Assembly (NCBI RefSeq): GCF_006715005.1 | Contig: NZ_VFMJ01000001.1 | Coordinates: 4,030,001-4,094,000, forward strand | DNA from: Serratia marcescens | GTDB lineage: Bacteria > Pseudomonadota > Gammaproteobacteria > Enterobacterales > Enterobacteriaceae | DNA: 64,000 bases | Direction of reading: 5' to 3' | In this document: in pieces, positions 43,432 through 55,411 of the stretch | Layout: each line of letters starts with the position of its first letter | Position numbering within the stretch: position 1 is the stretch's first letter | Notes under the pieces: generated by a model | The model's database searches: none | The model's input: only the letters and a program-made list of their open reading frames with translations | Told to the model about the DNA's origin: nothing | Position numbers and translations under genes: made by a program

Positions 43432-43832
43432 TAGCTCATGCAAGCCGCATTCAACACGCCGCCGCTGACGCAGACGCCCCCCAGGAAAATCCCGGCGGCC
43501 AGGTGGTTCGCTTCGATCTTGTCGCTGATGCGCGGCATGTAAATCTTCACTGCCGCGAACAGCAAGAGTTGCACCACCAGCGCCACTACGCCCCACAGCA
43601 GGTAATCCAGCAGGCTGATCGAGTTGATCGCCGCGCTGGCCAACGGGATCACATACCCCAGGCAGGCACCGATGAAAGCAAAGGCGGCGGATTGATTATC
43701 GGCCTTGATCAGCGCCCATTCGTCGTGTGGGGTGATGCGGGTATAGACGAACAGAAACACCAAAATCATGGCGAAACCGCTGAAGAAATAAGAGGCGAAC
43801 GCCGCCAACGCGCTGAGAATATCCATGTGCAT
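43428..43832 (-). CDS. yjfL: DUF350 inner-membrane protein YjfL
   Basis: 134 residues with four predicted helices (about 5-30, 50-72, 78-100, 112-132). It matches E. coli YjfL (YVIPLASAAINSISLLDY, AAVKIYMPRISDKI, NAACMSY end). Function unknown. aidB is 60 bases upstream on the same strand. Confidence 0.92.
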   Translation of the reverse strand: MHMDILSALAAFASYFFSGFAMILVFLFVYTRITPHDEWALIKADNQSAAFAFIGACLGYVIPLASAAINSISLLDYLLWGVVALVVQLLLFAAVKIYMPRISDKIEANHLAAGIFLGGVCVSGGVLNAACMSY

Positions 43833-43892
43833 TTTCCTGTCAGAGTGAGGCTGAATTAAAAAGGTTTTCGCCGCCGCGCGCCACCCTTTTCC

Positions 43893-45521
43893 CTAACCGC
43901 CGATAGCGCGATTCAACAGCAGTTCGCACACTTCGGCCGACAGCAGGCTCTCACCACGATGATCCAGCGTCAGGTGGCACCAGGCGTCGGCTATCTGCGG
44001 GCTGGCGTGCTGCAGCAGCTGCGCGGCGCAGCACAGGTCGAACAGCTGCTGGGTCAGCAGCCGCCCCATCTCTTCACGCGGTTGCCGGGCACGCTGCTGC
44101 CACTGCCGCCAGGCGTGATCGAACAACCGATTCTGGCCGCGCACCGGCTGCAGCTCGAACTGCAGCATCTCGAGCGCGCCCGGCAGTTTGTGCAAGCTGC
44201 GCAACACGTCCAGACACATGATGTTGCCGGAACCTTCCCAGATGCTGTTGACCGGCATCTCGCGATACAGGCGCGGCAGCTCGCTCTCTTCGCAGTAGCC
44301 GATACCGCCCAGCACCTCCATCGCCTCGGCGATGAACGGCATGCCCTGGCGACAGATACTGTATTTGGCCGCCGGGGTCAGCAGACGGCTGTAGATCAGC
44401 TCACCTTCATTGCTGCGGCTTTCCCAGGCGCGGGCCAGCCGGAACAGCAACGCGGTATGCCCTTCCAGCCGCAGCGCCATGCGCGCCAGAACCTGGCGCA
44501 TCAGCGGCTGTTCGATCAAGAGCTTGCCGAACGCCTGCCGCTGCAACGCATGATACAGCGCCACCGACAACCCGCGGCGCATCAGGCCGTGGCTGCCGAG
44601 CGAGCAGTCGAAACGGGTCAGGCCGCCCATCTTCAGGATATGCCGCACGCCGTCACCCTCATCCCCCAACAGCCAGGCGGTGGCGTCCTGAAACTCCACT
44701 TCGCTGCTGGCGTTGGAGCGGTTGCCCAGCTTGTCTTTCAACCGCTCCAGGCGAATGGCGTTGCGGCTGCCGTCCGGCAAAATGCGTGGCAGGAAGAAAC
44801 AGGACAACCCGCCTTCGGCCTGCGCCAGCACCAGGTGCGCATCGCTCTGCGGCACCGAGAAGAACCACTTGTGCCCCACCAGCCGGTAGGCTTCCCCTGG
44901 CCCGCGCGCGCCGAGCGGCGCGGCGGTGGTGGTATTGCTCAAAACGTCGGAGCCGCCCTGCTTCTCCGTCATGCCCATGCCGATCAGCAGGCCACGCTTT
45001 TGCCCGCCCGGCAACAGGTGAGCGTCATAACGATCCGACAGCAGCGGCGTCAGCCAGGAGCGAAACTCGGCCGGCAACGCCTGCAGCAACAGCGGCGTGG
45101 CGCCGAAGGTCATGGTCACCGGGCACAGCGTGCCTGCCTCGACCTGCGCATGCAGCATAAAGCGCGCGGCGCGTGCCACGAAGGAACCGATGCGCGCATC
45201 CTCCTGCCAGGGCAGGTTGTGCACCCGGTTGGCGATCAGCCCCTGCATCAGGATATGCCAGGCGGGGTGAAAGCGAACGTCGTCCAGCCGCTGACCGGTG
45301 GCGTCGTAGCGCAACAGTTCCGGCGGGTTGGCGTTAGCCAGCCGACCCAATTCCAGCGACTCCTGAGTGCCGAGCTGCTGGCCCAGCGAGGCCAACACCT
45401 CGGCGTCCCAGCCGCCCTGCTCGCGCTGCAACGCTTCGCGCAGCGGCGTATCGGAGAGAAACAGGTTGCTGTTGCCCAGCGGCTTGGGTTGGTTAAAAAC
45501 GGTGTGCGTAGTCCAGACCAT
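43893..45521 (-). CDS. aidB: Acyl-CoA-dehydrogenase-like DNA alkylation protein AidB
   Basis: 542-residue flavoprotein of the acyl-CoA dehydrogenase superfamily (MGMTEKQGGSD, GHKWFFSVPQSDAHLVLA, VLGGIGYCEESELPRLYREMPVNSIWEGSGNIMCLD), with the C-terminal basic DNA-binding domain that AidB uses to protect DNA from alkylation. E. coli length 541. In E. coli Ada and RpoS control it; no convincing Ada box is visible here. Confidence 0.96.
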   Translation of the reverse strand: MVWTTHTVFNQPKPLGNSNLFLSDTPLREALQREQGGWDAEVLASLGQQLGTQESLELGRLANANPPELLRYDATGQRLDDVRFHPAWHILMQGLIANRVHNLPWQEDARIGSFVARAARFMLHAQVEAGTLCPVTMTFGATPLLLQALPAEFRSWLTPLLSDRYDAHLLPGGQKRGLLIGMGMTEKQGGSDVLSNTTTAAPLGARGPGEAYRLVGHKWFFSVPQSDAHLVLAQAEGGLSCFFLPRILPDGSRNAIRLERLKDKLGNRSNASSEVEFQDATAWLLGDEGDGVRHILKMGGLTRFDCSLGSHGLMRRGLSVALYHALQRQAFGKLLIEQPLMRQVLARMALRLEGHTALLFRLARAWESRSNEGELIYSRLLTPAAKYSICRQGMPFIAEAMEVLGGIGYCEESELPRLYREMPVNSIWEGSGNIMCLDVLRSLHKLPGALEMLQFELQPVRGQNRLFDHAWRQWQQRARQPREEMGRLLTQQLFDLCCAAQLLQHASPQIADAWCHLTLDHRGESLLSAEVCELLLNRAIGG

Positions 45522-45608
45522 GAGAGTGCTCCCTGAAAAAAGCGTCAGGGGTAAGTATGGTCGGCGCAGAGATTTCTGCCGAAGGCGGGATCACAAGAGG
45601 GGGAATTA

Positions 45609-45629
45609 ACGGGGGCACAGGGCCCCCGT
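45609..45629 (-). terminator. Probable rlmB terminator
   Basis: ACGGGGGC-loop-GCCCCCGT, an 8-bp stem 9 bases beyond the rlmB stop, without a T tract. Confidence 0.4.
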
Positions 45630-45637
45630 CAGGAGAA

Positions 45638-46369
45638 TCAGCCGCGCTGACGCACCGCTTCGAACAGGCAGATGCCGGTGGCGACCGACACGTTCAGCGA
45701 AGAGACGGTGCCGGCCATCGGGATGCTGATCAGCTCGTCGCAGTGTTCACGGGTCAGGCGACGCATGCCTTCGCCTTCCGCGCCCATCACCAGCGCCATC
45801 GGGCCGGTCATTTTGCTCTGATACAGCGTATGGTCGGCTTCGCCGGCGGTGCCCACCACCCAGACATTCATCTCTTGCAGCAGACGCAGCGTGCGCGCCA
45901 GGTTGGTCACGCGGATCAACGGCACGTTTTCGGCGGCGCCGCAGGCCACTTTCTTGGCGGTGGCGTTCAGTTGGGCTGAACGGTCGCGTGGCACGATCAC
46001 CGCGTGCACGCCGGCAGCGTCGGCGCTGCGCAGGCAGGCACCGAGGTTATGCGGGTCGGTCACGCCGTCCAGCACCAGCAGGAACGGGGTCGCCACGCTT
46101 TCCAGCAGGCTCGGCAGATCGTTCTCCTGATACTGACGCCCTTCGCGCACCCGGGCGATGATCCCCTGGTGCACCGCGCCTTCAACCTTGTCATCCAGCC
46201 ATTGGCGGTTCGCCACCTGAATAACGATGCCGGTCGCTTCCAGCTCGGCGATCAGCGGTTGCAGGCGGCGATCTTCGCGGCCTTTCAGGATAAACACTTC
46301 CAGGAAGCGTTGCGGGTCGCGCTCTAACAGGGCTTTGACGGCGTGGATGCCGTAAATAATTTCGCTCAT
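45638..46369 (-). CDS. rlmB: 23S rRNA (guanosine-2251-2'-O)-methyltransferase RlmB
   Basis: 243-residue SpoU-class knot enzyme that methylates Gm2251 in the P loop. N-terminal substrate-binding domain (about 1-75) and knot motifs [41 protein letters not shown] and [14 protein letters not shown]. Downstream of rnr, in the order nsrR-rnr-rlmB of E. coli. Confidence 0.98.
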   Translation of the reverse strand: MSEIIYGIHAVKALLERDPQRFLEVFILKGREDRRLQPLIAELEATGIVIQVANRQWLDDKVEGAVHQGIIARVREGRQYQENDLPSLLESVATPFLLVLDGVTDPHNLGACLRSADAAGVHAVIVPRDRSAQLNATAKKVACGAAENVPLIRVTNLARTLRLLQEMNVWVVGTAGEADHTLYQSKMTGPMALVMGAEGEGMRRLTREHCDELISIPMAGTVSSLNVSVATGICLFEAVRQRG

Positions 46370-46430
46370 GATGCTCTTTTAAATTCGTGCGGCCGGCGAT
46401 AACCGGCCGATGGTAACGATGTGCGGCAGG

Positions 46431-48905
46431 TTAAGCCTGCTCGGCACCTTTCTTCTTGGCTGCGCGTTTGGCTTTGGTCGCCGCCGCGATTTTCCGCGTT
46501 TTGTCGGACGCTTTCTTGGCTTTCTTCTTCGCCTTCTTCACGTTGTCCGCGGGCTTGGCGTCATCCTGCTTGCGGAAGGCGCTGTCCGGTTCGAAGTTAG
46601 CCGGCGGTTTGCCGCCGCGGCGCTTGCCGCGCCCCGCGTTGCCGCTGTCGCGCAGCGTGCGCTGGCCGCCCTTCTTGGCGCGATCGCGCTCGGTTTTGCC
46701 TTCACCGCGCGCTTTGCGGGTGCTGGATACCAACGCGAAGTCGATCTTGCGCTCGTCCATATGCACCGCATCCACGCGGATCTCCACCGTATCCCCCAGG
46801 CGATAGACCGTGCCGGAAGACTCGCCGATCAGGCGCTGGCCGATATTATCGTAGCGATAGTAATCATTATCCAGCGTTGATACGTGCACCAGCCCGTCGA
46901 TGAACAGATCGTTCAGGCGCACGAAGAAGCCGAAGCCGGTCACGCTGGAGATGATGCCGCTGAACACTTCACCGACGTGATCCTGCATGAAGTCGCACTT
47001 CAGCCAGTCGGCGACGTTGCGCGTCGCTTCGTCCGCGCGGCGCTCGGTCATCGAACAGTGCTCGCCCAGCTGCAGCATCTCTTCGAATTCGCTGTGCCAG
47101 CCGCCGGTCGGCGTCCAGCGCTCTTTCGGCTCGCCGTGTTCTTTAGCCAGCTGGTATTTGATCGCACGGTGAAGCGCCAGATCCGGATAACGGCGGATCG
47201 GCGAGGTGAAGTGGCCGTAAGACGCTAGCGCCAGGCCGAAGTGGCCGCGGTTTTCCGGATCGTAAATCGCCTGCTTCATCGAACGCAGCAGCATGGTTTG
47301 CAGCATTTCGTGGTCAGGGCGCTCGGACACTTCATCCATCAACACCGCATAGTCCTTCGGCTGCGGCTTGTTGCCGCCGCCCAGCGTCAGCCCCAGCTCG
47401 CTCAGCACGCTGCGCAGCGCAGAGATGTGGTCGTCGCTCGGACGATCGTGCACGCGGTACAGCGCCGGCTCGTTGCGTTTCTCGACGAAGCGCGCGGCCG
47501 CCACGTTGGCCATGATCATGCACTCTTCGATCAGCTTGTGGGCGTCGTTGCGCACCGTCGGCTCCACGCGCTCGATGCGGCGTTCGGCGTTGAAGATGAA
47601 CTTGGCTTCTTCGGTTTCAAACGCGATGCCGCCGCGCTCGGCGCGCGCCTTATCCAGCACCTTGTACATGGCGTGCAGCTCTTCCAGGTGCTTGACCAGC
47701 GGGTGGTAATGCTCGCGCAGCTCCTGATCGCCCTGCAGAATGTGCCACACCTTGTTGTAGGTCAGGCGGGCGTGAGAGCTCATCACCGCCTCGTAGAATT
47801 TGGCCGTGGACAGGCGCCCCTGGGCGGAGATGGTCATCTCGCACACCATGCACAGGCGATCGACCTGTGGGTTCAGCGAGCACAGCCCGTTGGACAGCAC
47901 TTCCGGCAGCATCGGGATCACCTGCGACGGGAAATACACCGAGTTGCCGCGGCTGCGCGCTTCGTCGTCCAGCGCGGTGCGCGGGCGCACGTAGTAACTG
48001 ACGTCGGCGATCGCGACCCACAGGCGCCAGCCGCCGCCGCGCTTTTTCTCGCAGTATACGGCGTCATCGAAGTCGCGTGCGTCTTCACCGTCGATGGTGA
48101 CCAACGGCAGCTTGCGCAGATCGACGCGGCCCTTCTTGGCCGCTTCCGGCACCTGCTCGCTGAGATCGGCCACCTGCTTTTCCACCTGCGGCGGCCAGGT
48201 ATGCGGGATCTCATGGGTGCGCAGCGCGATATCCACCGCCATGCTGGTGCCCATCTTGTCGCCGAGGATCTCGACGATCTTGCCGACCGCCTTGGTGCGA
48301 CGGGTCGGACGCTGAGTCAGCTCCACCACCACCATAAAGCCCATGCGTGCGCCGCTGACGCTGTCCGCCGGGATCAGAATATCGAAGCTCAGACGGCTGT
48401 CGTCCGGCACCACGAAGCCGGTACCGGCGTCCATGAAGAAGCGGCCGACAATCTGGCTGGTTTTCGGCACCAACACGCGCACGATGCGCGCTTCGCGGCG
48501 CCCTTTGCGGTCTGCGCCCAAGGCCTGCGCCAGCACCACGTCACCGTGGATCGCCATTTTCATCTGTTCGGCAGACAGGTACAGATCGTCTTTGCTGCCT
48601 TCAACGCGCAGGAAGCCGTAGCCGTCGCGGTGGCCGATCACCGTGCCGCGCAGCAGATCCAAACGTTCCGGCAGCGCGTAGCACTGGCGGCGGGTGAACA
48701 CTAACTGGCCATCGCGCTCCATGGCGCGCAGGCGGCGGCGCAGCGCTTCCAGCTGCTCTTCACCGCTGAGGCCCAGTTCGTTGCCCAGTTCTTCGCGGCT
48801 GGCCGGCGTTTCTCGTTTCGCCAAATGGGCCAGGATATATTCACGGCTGGGGATGGGGGATTCGTATTTTTCTGCTTCTCGTTCCAGGAATGGATCTTGT
48901 GACAT
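46431..48905 (-). CDS. rnr: Exoribonuclease R
   Basis: 824-residue processive 3'-5' exonuclease able to unwind structured RNA. Helix-turn-helix-like N-terminus, two cold-shock domains ([30 protein letters not shown]), RNB catalytic domain with aspartates in [16 protein letters not shown], an S1 domain ([20 protein letters not shown]) and a Lys/Ala-rich tail. Slightly longer than E. coli (813). Follows nsrR by 59 bases. Confidence 0.97.
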   Translation of the reverse strand: MSQDPFLEREAEKYESPIPSREYILAHLAKRETPASREELGNELGLSGEEQLEALRRRLRAMERDGQLVFTRRQCYALPERLDLLRGTVIGHRDGYGFLRVEGSKDDLYLSAEQMKMAIHGDVVLAQALGADRKGRREARIVRVLVPKTSQIVGRFFMDAGTGFVVPDDSRLSFDILIPADSVSGARMGFMVVVELTQRPTRRTKAVGKIVEILGDKMGTSMAVDIALRTHEIPHTWPPQVEKQVADLSEQVPEAAKKGRVDLRKLPLVTIDGEDARDFDDAVYCEKKRGGGWRLWVAIADVSYYVRPRTALDDEARSRGNSVYFPSQVIPMLPEVLSNGLCSLNPQVDRLCMVCEMTISAQGRLSTAKFYEAVMSSHARLTYNKVWHILQGDQELREHYHPLVKHLEELHAMYKVLDKARAERGGIAFETEEAKFIFNAERRIERVEPTVRNDAHKLIEECMIMANVAAARFVEKRNEPALYRVHDRPSDDHISALRSVLSELGLTLGGGNKPQPKDYAVLMDEVSERPDHEMLQTMLLRSMKQAIYDPENRGHFGLALASYGHFTSPIRRYPDLALHRAIKYQLAKEHGEPKERWTPTGGWHSEFEEMLQLGEHCSMTERRADEATRNVADWLKCDFMQDHVGEVFSGIISSVTGFGFFVRLNDLFIDGLVHVSTLDNDYYRYDNIGQRLIGESSGTVYRLGDTVEIRVDAVHMDERKIDFALVSSTRKARGEGKTERDRAKKGGQRTLRDSGNAGRGKRRGGKPPANFEPDSAFRKQDDAKPADNVKKAKKKAKKASDKTRKIAAATKAKRAAKKKGAEQA

Positions 48906-48964
48906 TGCGGTTCCTCCGTTGTCATCAGCAGGATGACGTTGAGCCTTGTCTTCTCAACGTCGTT

Positions 48965-49390
48965 TTATTCGACAAGCAATAGCTTGTAGAGCGGCGGATT
49001 GTCTTCGACCATGTCGGCCAACGTATGCTTATCCAGCTCTTCAAGGAAATTCTGTACGCCCTGTTGGAGCACCTGCTTCAATCGGCAGGCAGGGGTGATG
49101 TGGCAAAAATCGCTGCTGCAGTTAACCAGCGCAAGCGGCTCCAACGCCCGCACCACGTCGCCGAGGCGAATGCTCTCGGCCGGTTTGCCCAAACGGATGC
49201 CGCCATGCTTGCCGCGCACCGCCGTGACAAAACCTACCCGGCTCAACTGATTGATGATCTTCACCATATGGTTACGAGACACGCCATAAACCTCGGTCAC
49301 TTCCGAGATACTGGTCATTTTGTCCTGCGGCAACGAGGCCATATAGATCAACGCCCGCAGGCCATAATCAGTAAAACTTGTTAACTGCAC
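48965..49390 (-). CDS. nsrR: Nitric-oxide-sensing repressor NsrR
   Basis: 141-residue Rrf2-family repressor. Cys91, Cys96 and Cys102 ([12 protein letters not shown]) and Asp8 are the four ligands of its [4Fe-4S] cluster, which NO destroys to relieve repression. Winged helix near residues 28-60. The start is GTG (49388-49390) behind AGAGGTAAG. It heads nsrR-rnr-rlmB. One clear target, ytfE, lies in this window. Confidence 0.97.
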   Translation of the reverse strand: MQLTSFTDYGLRALIYMASLPQDKMTSISEVTEVYGVSRNHMVKIINQLSRVGFVTAVRGKHGGIRLGKPAESIRLGDVVRALEPLALVNCSSDFCHITPACRLKQVLQQGVQNFLEELDKHTLADMVEDNPPLYKLLLVE

Positions 49391-49401
49391 ATCTTACCTC
49401 T

Positions 49402-49448
49402 GGGTATCATTTTACCCGTCTGATACGCCGCTTTTCGGCGCTATTCAA
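49402..49448 (-). promoter_or_regulatory. nsrR promoter with overlapping inverted repeat
   Basis: Minus-strand -35 TTGAAT (49443-49448), 17-base spacer and -10 TATCAG (49420-49425). Just beyond the start point GGGTA-6-TACCC (49402-49417) forms an inverted repeat that could bind a regulator. It does not look like the NsrR motif. Confidence 0.5.
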
Positions 49449-49576
49449 AAGATTACTCATTGGATAATAAACCAGCCGGAGAGTTCGTCGCTAATTATTT
49501 AGCGAATCCCGCGCCCTAAGGCGGGTTTATGAAAGGATTTTTTGACGTGAAACCGCAATCGGAGGGAGTCAGGATA

Positions 49577-49606
49577 AAAACAAACCGGGACTCGCCCGGT
49601 TTGTTT
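49577..49606 (-). terminator. purA terminator
   Basis: Minus-strand AAACAAACCGGG-CGAGT-CCCGGTTTGTTTTT, just beyond purA. Confidence 0.85.
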
Positions 49607-49623
49607 ACTGCCGCAAAGCCTGA

Positions 49624-50925
<1,302 letters not shown>

Positions 50926-50952
50926 TCAAAATCACCGATTGCTTAAAAATGG

Positions 50953-50981
50953 ATTCTACCACCGTAATTTTCGATTTTCAG
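50953..50981 (-). promoter_or_regulatory. Probable purA promoter
   Basis: Minus-strand -35 CTGAAA (50976-50981), 17-base spacer and -10 TAGAAT (50953-50958), 30 bases before the purA start. I cannot see a convincing PurR box. Confidence 0.55.
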
Positions 50982-51020
50982 CACTTTTAGCATACGATTG
51001 CATAAATTTTGGGCTAGACT

Positions 51021-51221
51021 TTAAAGACCCGTGCGGCCGCTCAACATGTAGTAGATCACGCAGCCCGCAACCACTATTCCACCGCCAAATCGCCGCAGCG
51101 TCGCGTCCGGCAACTGCGACATCGCCACAATCATTTTGCGCCAGGCCTGCGGAAACAGCATCGGCCCTAATCCTTCCAGTACCAGAACCAGCCCGAGCGC
51201 CAGCCAAATCGTTGAGTTCAT
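51021..51221 (-). CDS. yjeT: DUF2065 membrane protein YjeT
   Basis: 66 residues with two helices (about 4-22 and 45-62) and the family signature LVLEGLGPMLFPQAWRKM. Function unknown; it lies between hflC and purA as in E. coli. Confidence 0.93.
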   Translation of the reverse strand: MNSTIWLALGLVLVLEGLGPMLFPQAWRKMIVAMSQLPDATLRRFGGGIVVAGCVIYYMLSGRTGL

Positions 51222-51242
51222 GCATCCCCCAAAAACGAGAAA

Positions 51243-51264
51243 GGGCCCGCGTAAACGGGCCCTC
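51243..51264 (-). terminator. hflC terminator
   Basis: Minus-strand AGGGCCCG-TTTACG-CGGGCCCT followed by TTCTCGTTTTT. It would end most hflX-hflK-hflC transcripts before yjeT. Confidence 0.6.
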
Positions 51265-51282
51265 GGTCAGATTGCCTGCCGC

Positions 51283-52287
51283 TTATTTGCGCAGGGTATC
51301 AGGCGACTTCATGTAGCGGAAGAAATCGCTGTCCGGGCTCAGTACCAGCACGTCCTGGTTGTCCTTGAAGCTGGCTTCATAGGCACGCAGGCTGCGGATA
51401 AAGGCATAGAAGTCCGGATCCTGGCTGAACGCGTTGGCGAACAGTTTAGCCGCTTCGGCATCGCCTTCACCGCGGGTGATACGCGCCTGACGCTCGGCTT
51501 CCGCCAGGGTACGAGTCACTTCGTAGTCCGCGCTGGCGCGCAGCTTCTCGGCTTCTTCCTGGCCCTGCGAGCGCAGACGACGGGCTACCGCTTCACGCTC
51601 GGCGCGCATACGCTGGTAGATGGCGTCGGAGACTTCGGCCGGCAGGTTGATCTGCTTGATACGCACGTCGATCACTTCGATGCCCAACGCCGCCATGCTG
51701 TTCGGGTTCACCTGTGGCTGTTTGCCGGTGGTTTCCCGCTCAACGCGCGCCGCTGCAGAAGCGATAGCGTCATCGGCTTCGGTGGTCGCCACTTCTTCGC
51801 CGTCACCCACGGTGCCGGTGTTCAGCGCGTCACGCACGTCAGACATCAGCTTGCCGCGCGAGTCGGTCACGATGTCTTTCACGTCCAGGCGGCCGATTTC
51901 GGAACGCAGACGGTCGCTGAACTTGCGTTTCAGCAGCACTTCGGCCTGGGAGACGTCGCCGCCGCCGGTCGCCAGATAGTAACGGCTGAAGTCGCTGATA
52001 CGCCACTTCAGATAGGAATCGACGATCAGGTCTTTCTTCTCGCTGGTCACGAAGCGATCGGCCTGGTTATCCATGGTCTGAATACGCGCATCCAGGTTCT
52101 TCACGGTCTCGATGAACGGGATCTTGAGGTGCAGACCCGGCGCATACACCAGCGGCTTGTTTTCACCGTCGCGCAGAACCTTGCCGAAGCGCAGCACGAT
52201 GCCGCGCTGGCCTTCCTGCACCACGAACAGCGAAGCGTACAGCACCACCAGCACCGCGAGGACAATAACTACAAAAGACTTACGCAT
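51283..52287 (-). CDS. hflC: FtsH modulator HflC
   Basis: 334-residue SPFH/band-7 protein with an N-terminal membrane anchor (about 4-22) facing the periplasm. It forms with HflK the large cage that encloses and controls FtsH. LYASLFVVQEGQRGIVLRFG and the coiled-coil AEREAVARRLRSQGQEEAEKLRA are typical. 3 bases after hflK. Confidence 0.98.
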   Translation of the reverse strand: MRKSFVVIVLAVLVVLYASLFVVQEGQRGIVLRFGKVLRDGENKPLVYAPGLHLKIPFIETVKNLDARIQTMDNQADRFVTSEKKDLIVDSYLKWRISDFSRYYLATGGGDVSQAEVLLKRKFSDRLRSEIGRLDVKDIVTDSRGKLMSDVRDALNTGTVGDGEEVATTEADDAIASAAARVERETTGKQPQVNPNSMAALGIEVIDVRIKQINLPAEVSDAIYQRMRAEREAVARRLRSQGQEEAEKLRASADYEVTRTLAEAERQARITRGEGDAEAAKLFANAFSQDPDFYAFIRSLRAYEASFKDNQDVLVLSPDSDFFRYMKSPDTLRK

Positions 52288-52290
52288 TGA

Positions 52291-53541
52291 TTACTCTCTC
52301 CCTACGCGAGTGGTGTCGTCACGCTGCGCATTCGCCCGGCGCTGATCCATAATCGAACCGCCGCTGGTACGCGGAGCGCTGCTGTTGGCAGCCGGCGCAG
52401 GATTCGGATTGAGGCGAATCAGGCTGGTATCCTTGTTGCCGCTCTCCGGCGCCGCGCCTTGACCGCGCAGCATCTGATCCAGCGGCAGCACCATCAGGTT
52501 GTTGCCTTTGTCGCTCACCAACACCTTACGGGTATGGCCCAGCACTTTTTCCATGGTTTCGATATACAGACGCTCGCGGGTGATCTGCGGAGCGGACTTG
52601 TATTCCGGCAACAGCTTGGCAAAGCGCGCCACCTCACCCTGAGCTTCCAGGACGGTACGGTCTTTATAAGCCTTGGAGTCTTCCAGCAGACGCTGCGCCT
52701 GGCCGTTCGCACGCGGCTGAACTTCGTTGGCGTAAGCTTCCGCTTCACGGATGTATTGCTGCTCGTTCTCACGCGCGGCGATCGCATCGTCGAACGACGC
52801 CTTCACCTCTTCCGGTGGACGCGCCGCCTGGAAGTTGACGTCCAGCAGCGTGATGCCCATGTTGTAAGGACGAATGGTCTCTTCCAGCATGCGCTGCGTA
52901 TCGTTACGCACCACGGTACGGCCTTCGGTCAGGATGCGGTCCATCGAGTATTTGCCGATCACGCCGCGCAGGGCGCTGTCGGTCGCCTGGCTCAGGCTGT
53001 CGTCGGCATTGACGACGCTGAACAGGTACGCTTCCGGGTTGGTCACGCGGTACTGCACGTTCATTTCCACGCGCACCACGTTCTCATCGGAGGTCAGCAT
53101 CACGCCGGACGCCGCCAGCTCACGCACGGATTCCACGTTCACCGGACGCACGTCGTCGATGAAGGTCGGCTTCCAGTTCAGGCCCGGCTGCACCAGGTGG
53201 CTGAACTTGCCGAAACGCGTCACGACGCCGCGCTCGGCTTCCTTGATGGTGTAGAAGCCACTGGCGGCCCAGATCACCACCACGGCAACCGCCGCGATAC
53301 CGATAATGCGGCCGCTGAAGCCCGGACCAGAGGTGCCGGTGCCGCCGCTATTGCTGTTGGAGCCCTTGCCCCCGCCGAAACCGCTCAATTTCTTGCTCAG
53401 TTTGCGGAAGATATCGTCCAAATCAGGTGGCCCTTGATCACGACCGCCTTTGTTGTTACCGCCAGAGTTGCCGCCATTGTTATTGCTGCTCCCCCACGGG
53501 TCGCGGTCCTGTCCGTTATTACCGGGCTGATTCCACGCCAT
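52291..53541 (-). CDS. hflK: FtsH modulator HflK
   Basis: 416 residues: Gly/Asn-rich cytoplasmic N-terminus (about 1-78), one helix (about 79-100), SPFH domain (FYTIKEAERGVVTRFGKF) and a long coiled-coil, then a disordered Pro/Ser tail. Partner of HflC; both in E. coli control lambda CII stability through FtsH, encoded at 3559-5490 in this window. Confidence 0.98.
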   Translation of the reverse strand: MAWNQPGNNGQDRDPWGSSNNNGGNSGGNNKGGRDQGPPDLDDIFRKLSKKLSGFGGGKGSNSNSGGTGTSGPGFSGRIIGIAAVAVVVIWAASGFYTIKEAERGVVTRFGKFSHLVQPGLNWKPTFIDDVRPVNVESVRELAASGVMLTSDENVVRVEMNVQYRVTNPEAYLFSVVNADDSLSQATDSALRGVIGKYSMDRILTEGRTVVRNDTQRMLEETIRPYNMGITLLDVNFQAARPPEEVKASFDDAIAARENEQQYIREAEAYANEVQPRANGQAQRLLEDSKAYKDRTVLEAQGEVARFAKLLPEYKSAPQITRERLYIETMEKVLGHTRKVLVSDKGNNLMVLPLDQMLRGQGAAPESGNKDTSLIRLNPNPAPAANSSAPRTSGGSIMDQRRANAQRDDTTRVGRE

Positions 53542-53609
53542 GTTTTAGCTCCATATTCTGTGATTGGGTACTTCAGGCTTTCGCGAAGCATAAATGTAAC
53601 AGGATATGA

Positions 53610-54890
53610 TCATACGATAAAGTCAATCAGGTCCTGTTCTTGCTTGCAGAGACGACGCCATTCGACGATCGGCATTCGCACCACCACGCCAATGCTGCCG
53701 TCCTCTTCGTTCCACTCTTTTTCAATCGCCTGAAGCTGGTAAAAACGGCTGCGAAGACGGCCTGCCCGTGGCGGTAAGCGCAATTCGTAATGCGCGATCT
53801 CCCCCGATAAGCGCTCCGTCAACGCCTGATACAGCAACGGAATACCCTCTCCGCTGGCGGCGGACAGCCACACCCGGATCGGCAGGTTTTCGTCGTTGCG
53901 GTCGATACGCGGCACAAAATCGTCCAGCATATCTATTTTGTTCATCACTAACAGTGTAGGGATTTCATCCGAGTCTATCTCCGCCAGCACGGTGTTCACC
54001 GCTTCGATGTTCTCATCGACGCGCGGATCTGCGGCATCGATGACGTGCAGCAGCAGAGATGCCTGGCGCGTTTCCTGCAGCGTCGCCTTGAAGGCGGCCA
54101 CCAGATCGTGCGGCAGGTGCCGGATAAAGCCTACGGTATCCGCCAACACGGTATCCCCCACGTCCGGCACGTCAATGCGCCGCAACGTAGGATCCAGGGT
54201 GGCAAATAGCTGGTCCGCCGCATACACCTCGGCAGACGTTATTCGGTTAAACAGGGTGGATTTGCCGGCGTTGGTGTAGCCCACCAGCGATACGGTCGGC
54301 ACATCGGCGCGGGTCCGCGCGCGTCTGCCTTGTTCACGCTGCTTTTCTACCCGCTCCAGGCGGCGCAGAATCAAGCTGATGCGATCGCGTAACAGGCGAC
54401 GGTCGGTCTCAAGCTGGGTTTCCCCCGGCCCACGCAGGCCAATCCCCCCTTTTTGCCGCTCCAGGTGCGTCCAGCCGCGTACCAGACGCGTGGCGATGTG
54501 ACGCAGCTGCGCCAGCTCCACCTGCAGCTTACCTTCATGGGTGCGGGCACGCTGGGCGAAGATGTCTAAAATCAGCCCGGTGCGATCGATCACCCGGCAT
54601 TCGCACAGGCGCTCGAGGTTTCTTTCCTGCGCCGGGGAAAGGGAATGATCAAACAGGACAACAGACGCGCCGCTGGCTTTCACCGCATCTGCAATTTCTT
54701 CGGCCTTTCCTTCGCCGACAAAGTACTTCGGATGCGGGGCTTTGCGGCTACCAGTCACCACTTGCAAAGCTTCGACACCGGCTGAGGAGACCAACGATTC
54801 GAACTCGTTGAGGTCTTCCGTATCTTTGTCTTGCGAGAAATAGATATGAACCAGTACGGCCTGCTCACCGGCTTCATAACGGTCAAACAA
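53610..54890 (-). CDS. hflX: Ribosome-splitting GTPase HflX
   Basis: 426 residues: N-terminal HflX domain ([34 protein letters not shown]), coiled coil ([23 protein letters not shown]), then a G domain with [18 protein letters not shown] and MNKIDM. Splits stalled 70S ribosomes in heat stress. The start is TTG (54888-54890), as in E. coli, with GAGAGG upstream. Confidence 0.97.
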   Translation of the reverse strand: MFDRYEAGEQAVLVHIYFSQDKDTEDLNEFESLVSSAGVEALQVVTGSRKAPHPKYFVGEGKAEEIADAVKASGASVVLFDHSLSPAQERNLERLCECRVIDRTGLILDIFAQRARTHEGKLQVELAQLRHIATRLVRGWTHLERQKGGIGLRGPGETQLETDRRLLRDRISLILRRLERVEKQREQGRRARTRADVPTVSLVGYTNAGKSTLFNRITSAEVYAADQLFATLDPTLRRIDVPDVGDTVLADTVGFIRHLPHDLVAAFKATLQETRQASLLLHVIDAADPRVDENIEAVNTVLAEIDSDEIPTLLVMNKIDMLDDFVPRIDRNDENLPIRVWLSAASGEGIPLLYQALTERLSGEIAHYELRLPPRAGRLRSRFYQLQAIEKEWNEEDGSIGVVVRMPIVEWRRLCKQEQDLIDFIV

Positions 54891-54988
54891 GCGTGCAACC
54901 TCTCAAACGGACACTCACCGTGAGTTTGGGGGACATAAACAGCCCGCGGCTGCTTATGCTCCCCGTCATGGTTGACTTGCAACGCGCT

Positions 54989-55309
<321 letters not shown>

Positions 55310-55411
55310 TTATTTGCTTGTTGTTTGTAACTAAGAACCTGTCGGCTCTAAAATAAACGACGTAAAAAATTTGCGCGCTGAATACTCAGCAATTGTACAC
55401 AATCACCCAAC

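Noticed and set aside
43959-45536. Open frame of 525 codons opposite aidB
   Set aside because: Same cause; aidB matches its family end to end.
47241-48704. Open frame of 487 codons on the plus strand opposite rnr
   Set aside because: Shadow rich in His, Arg and Ala; rnr is complete on the other strand.
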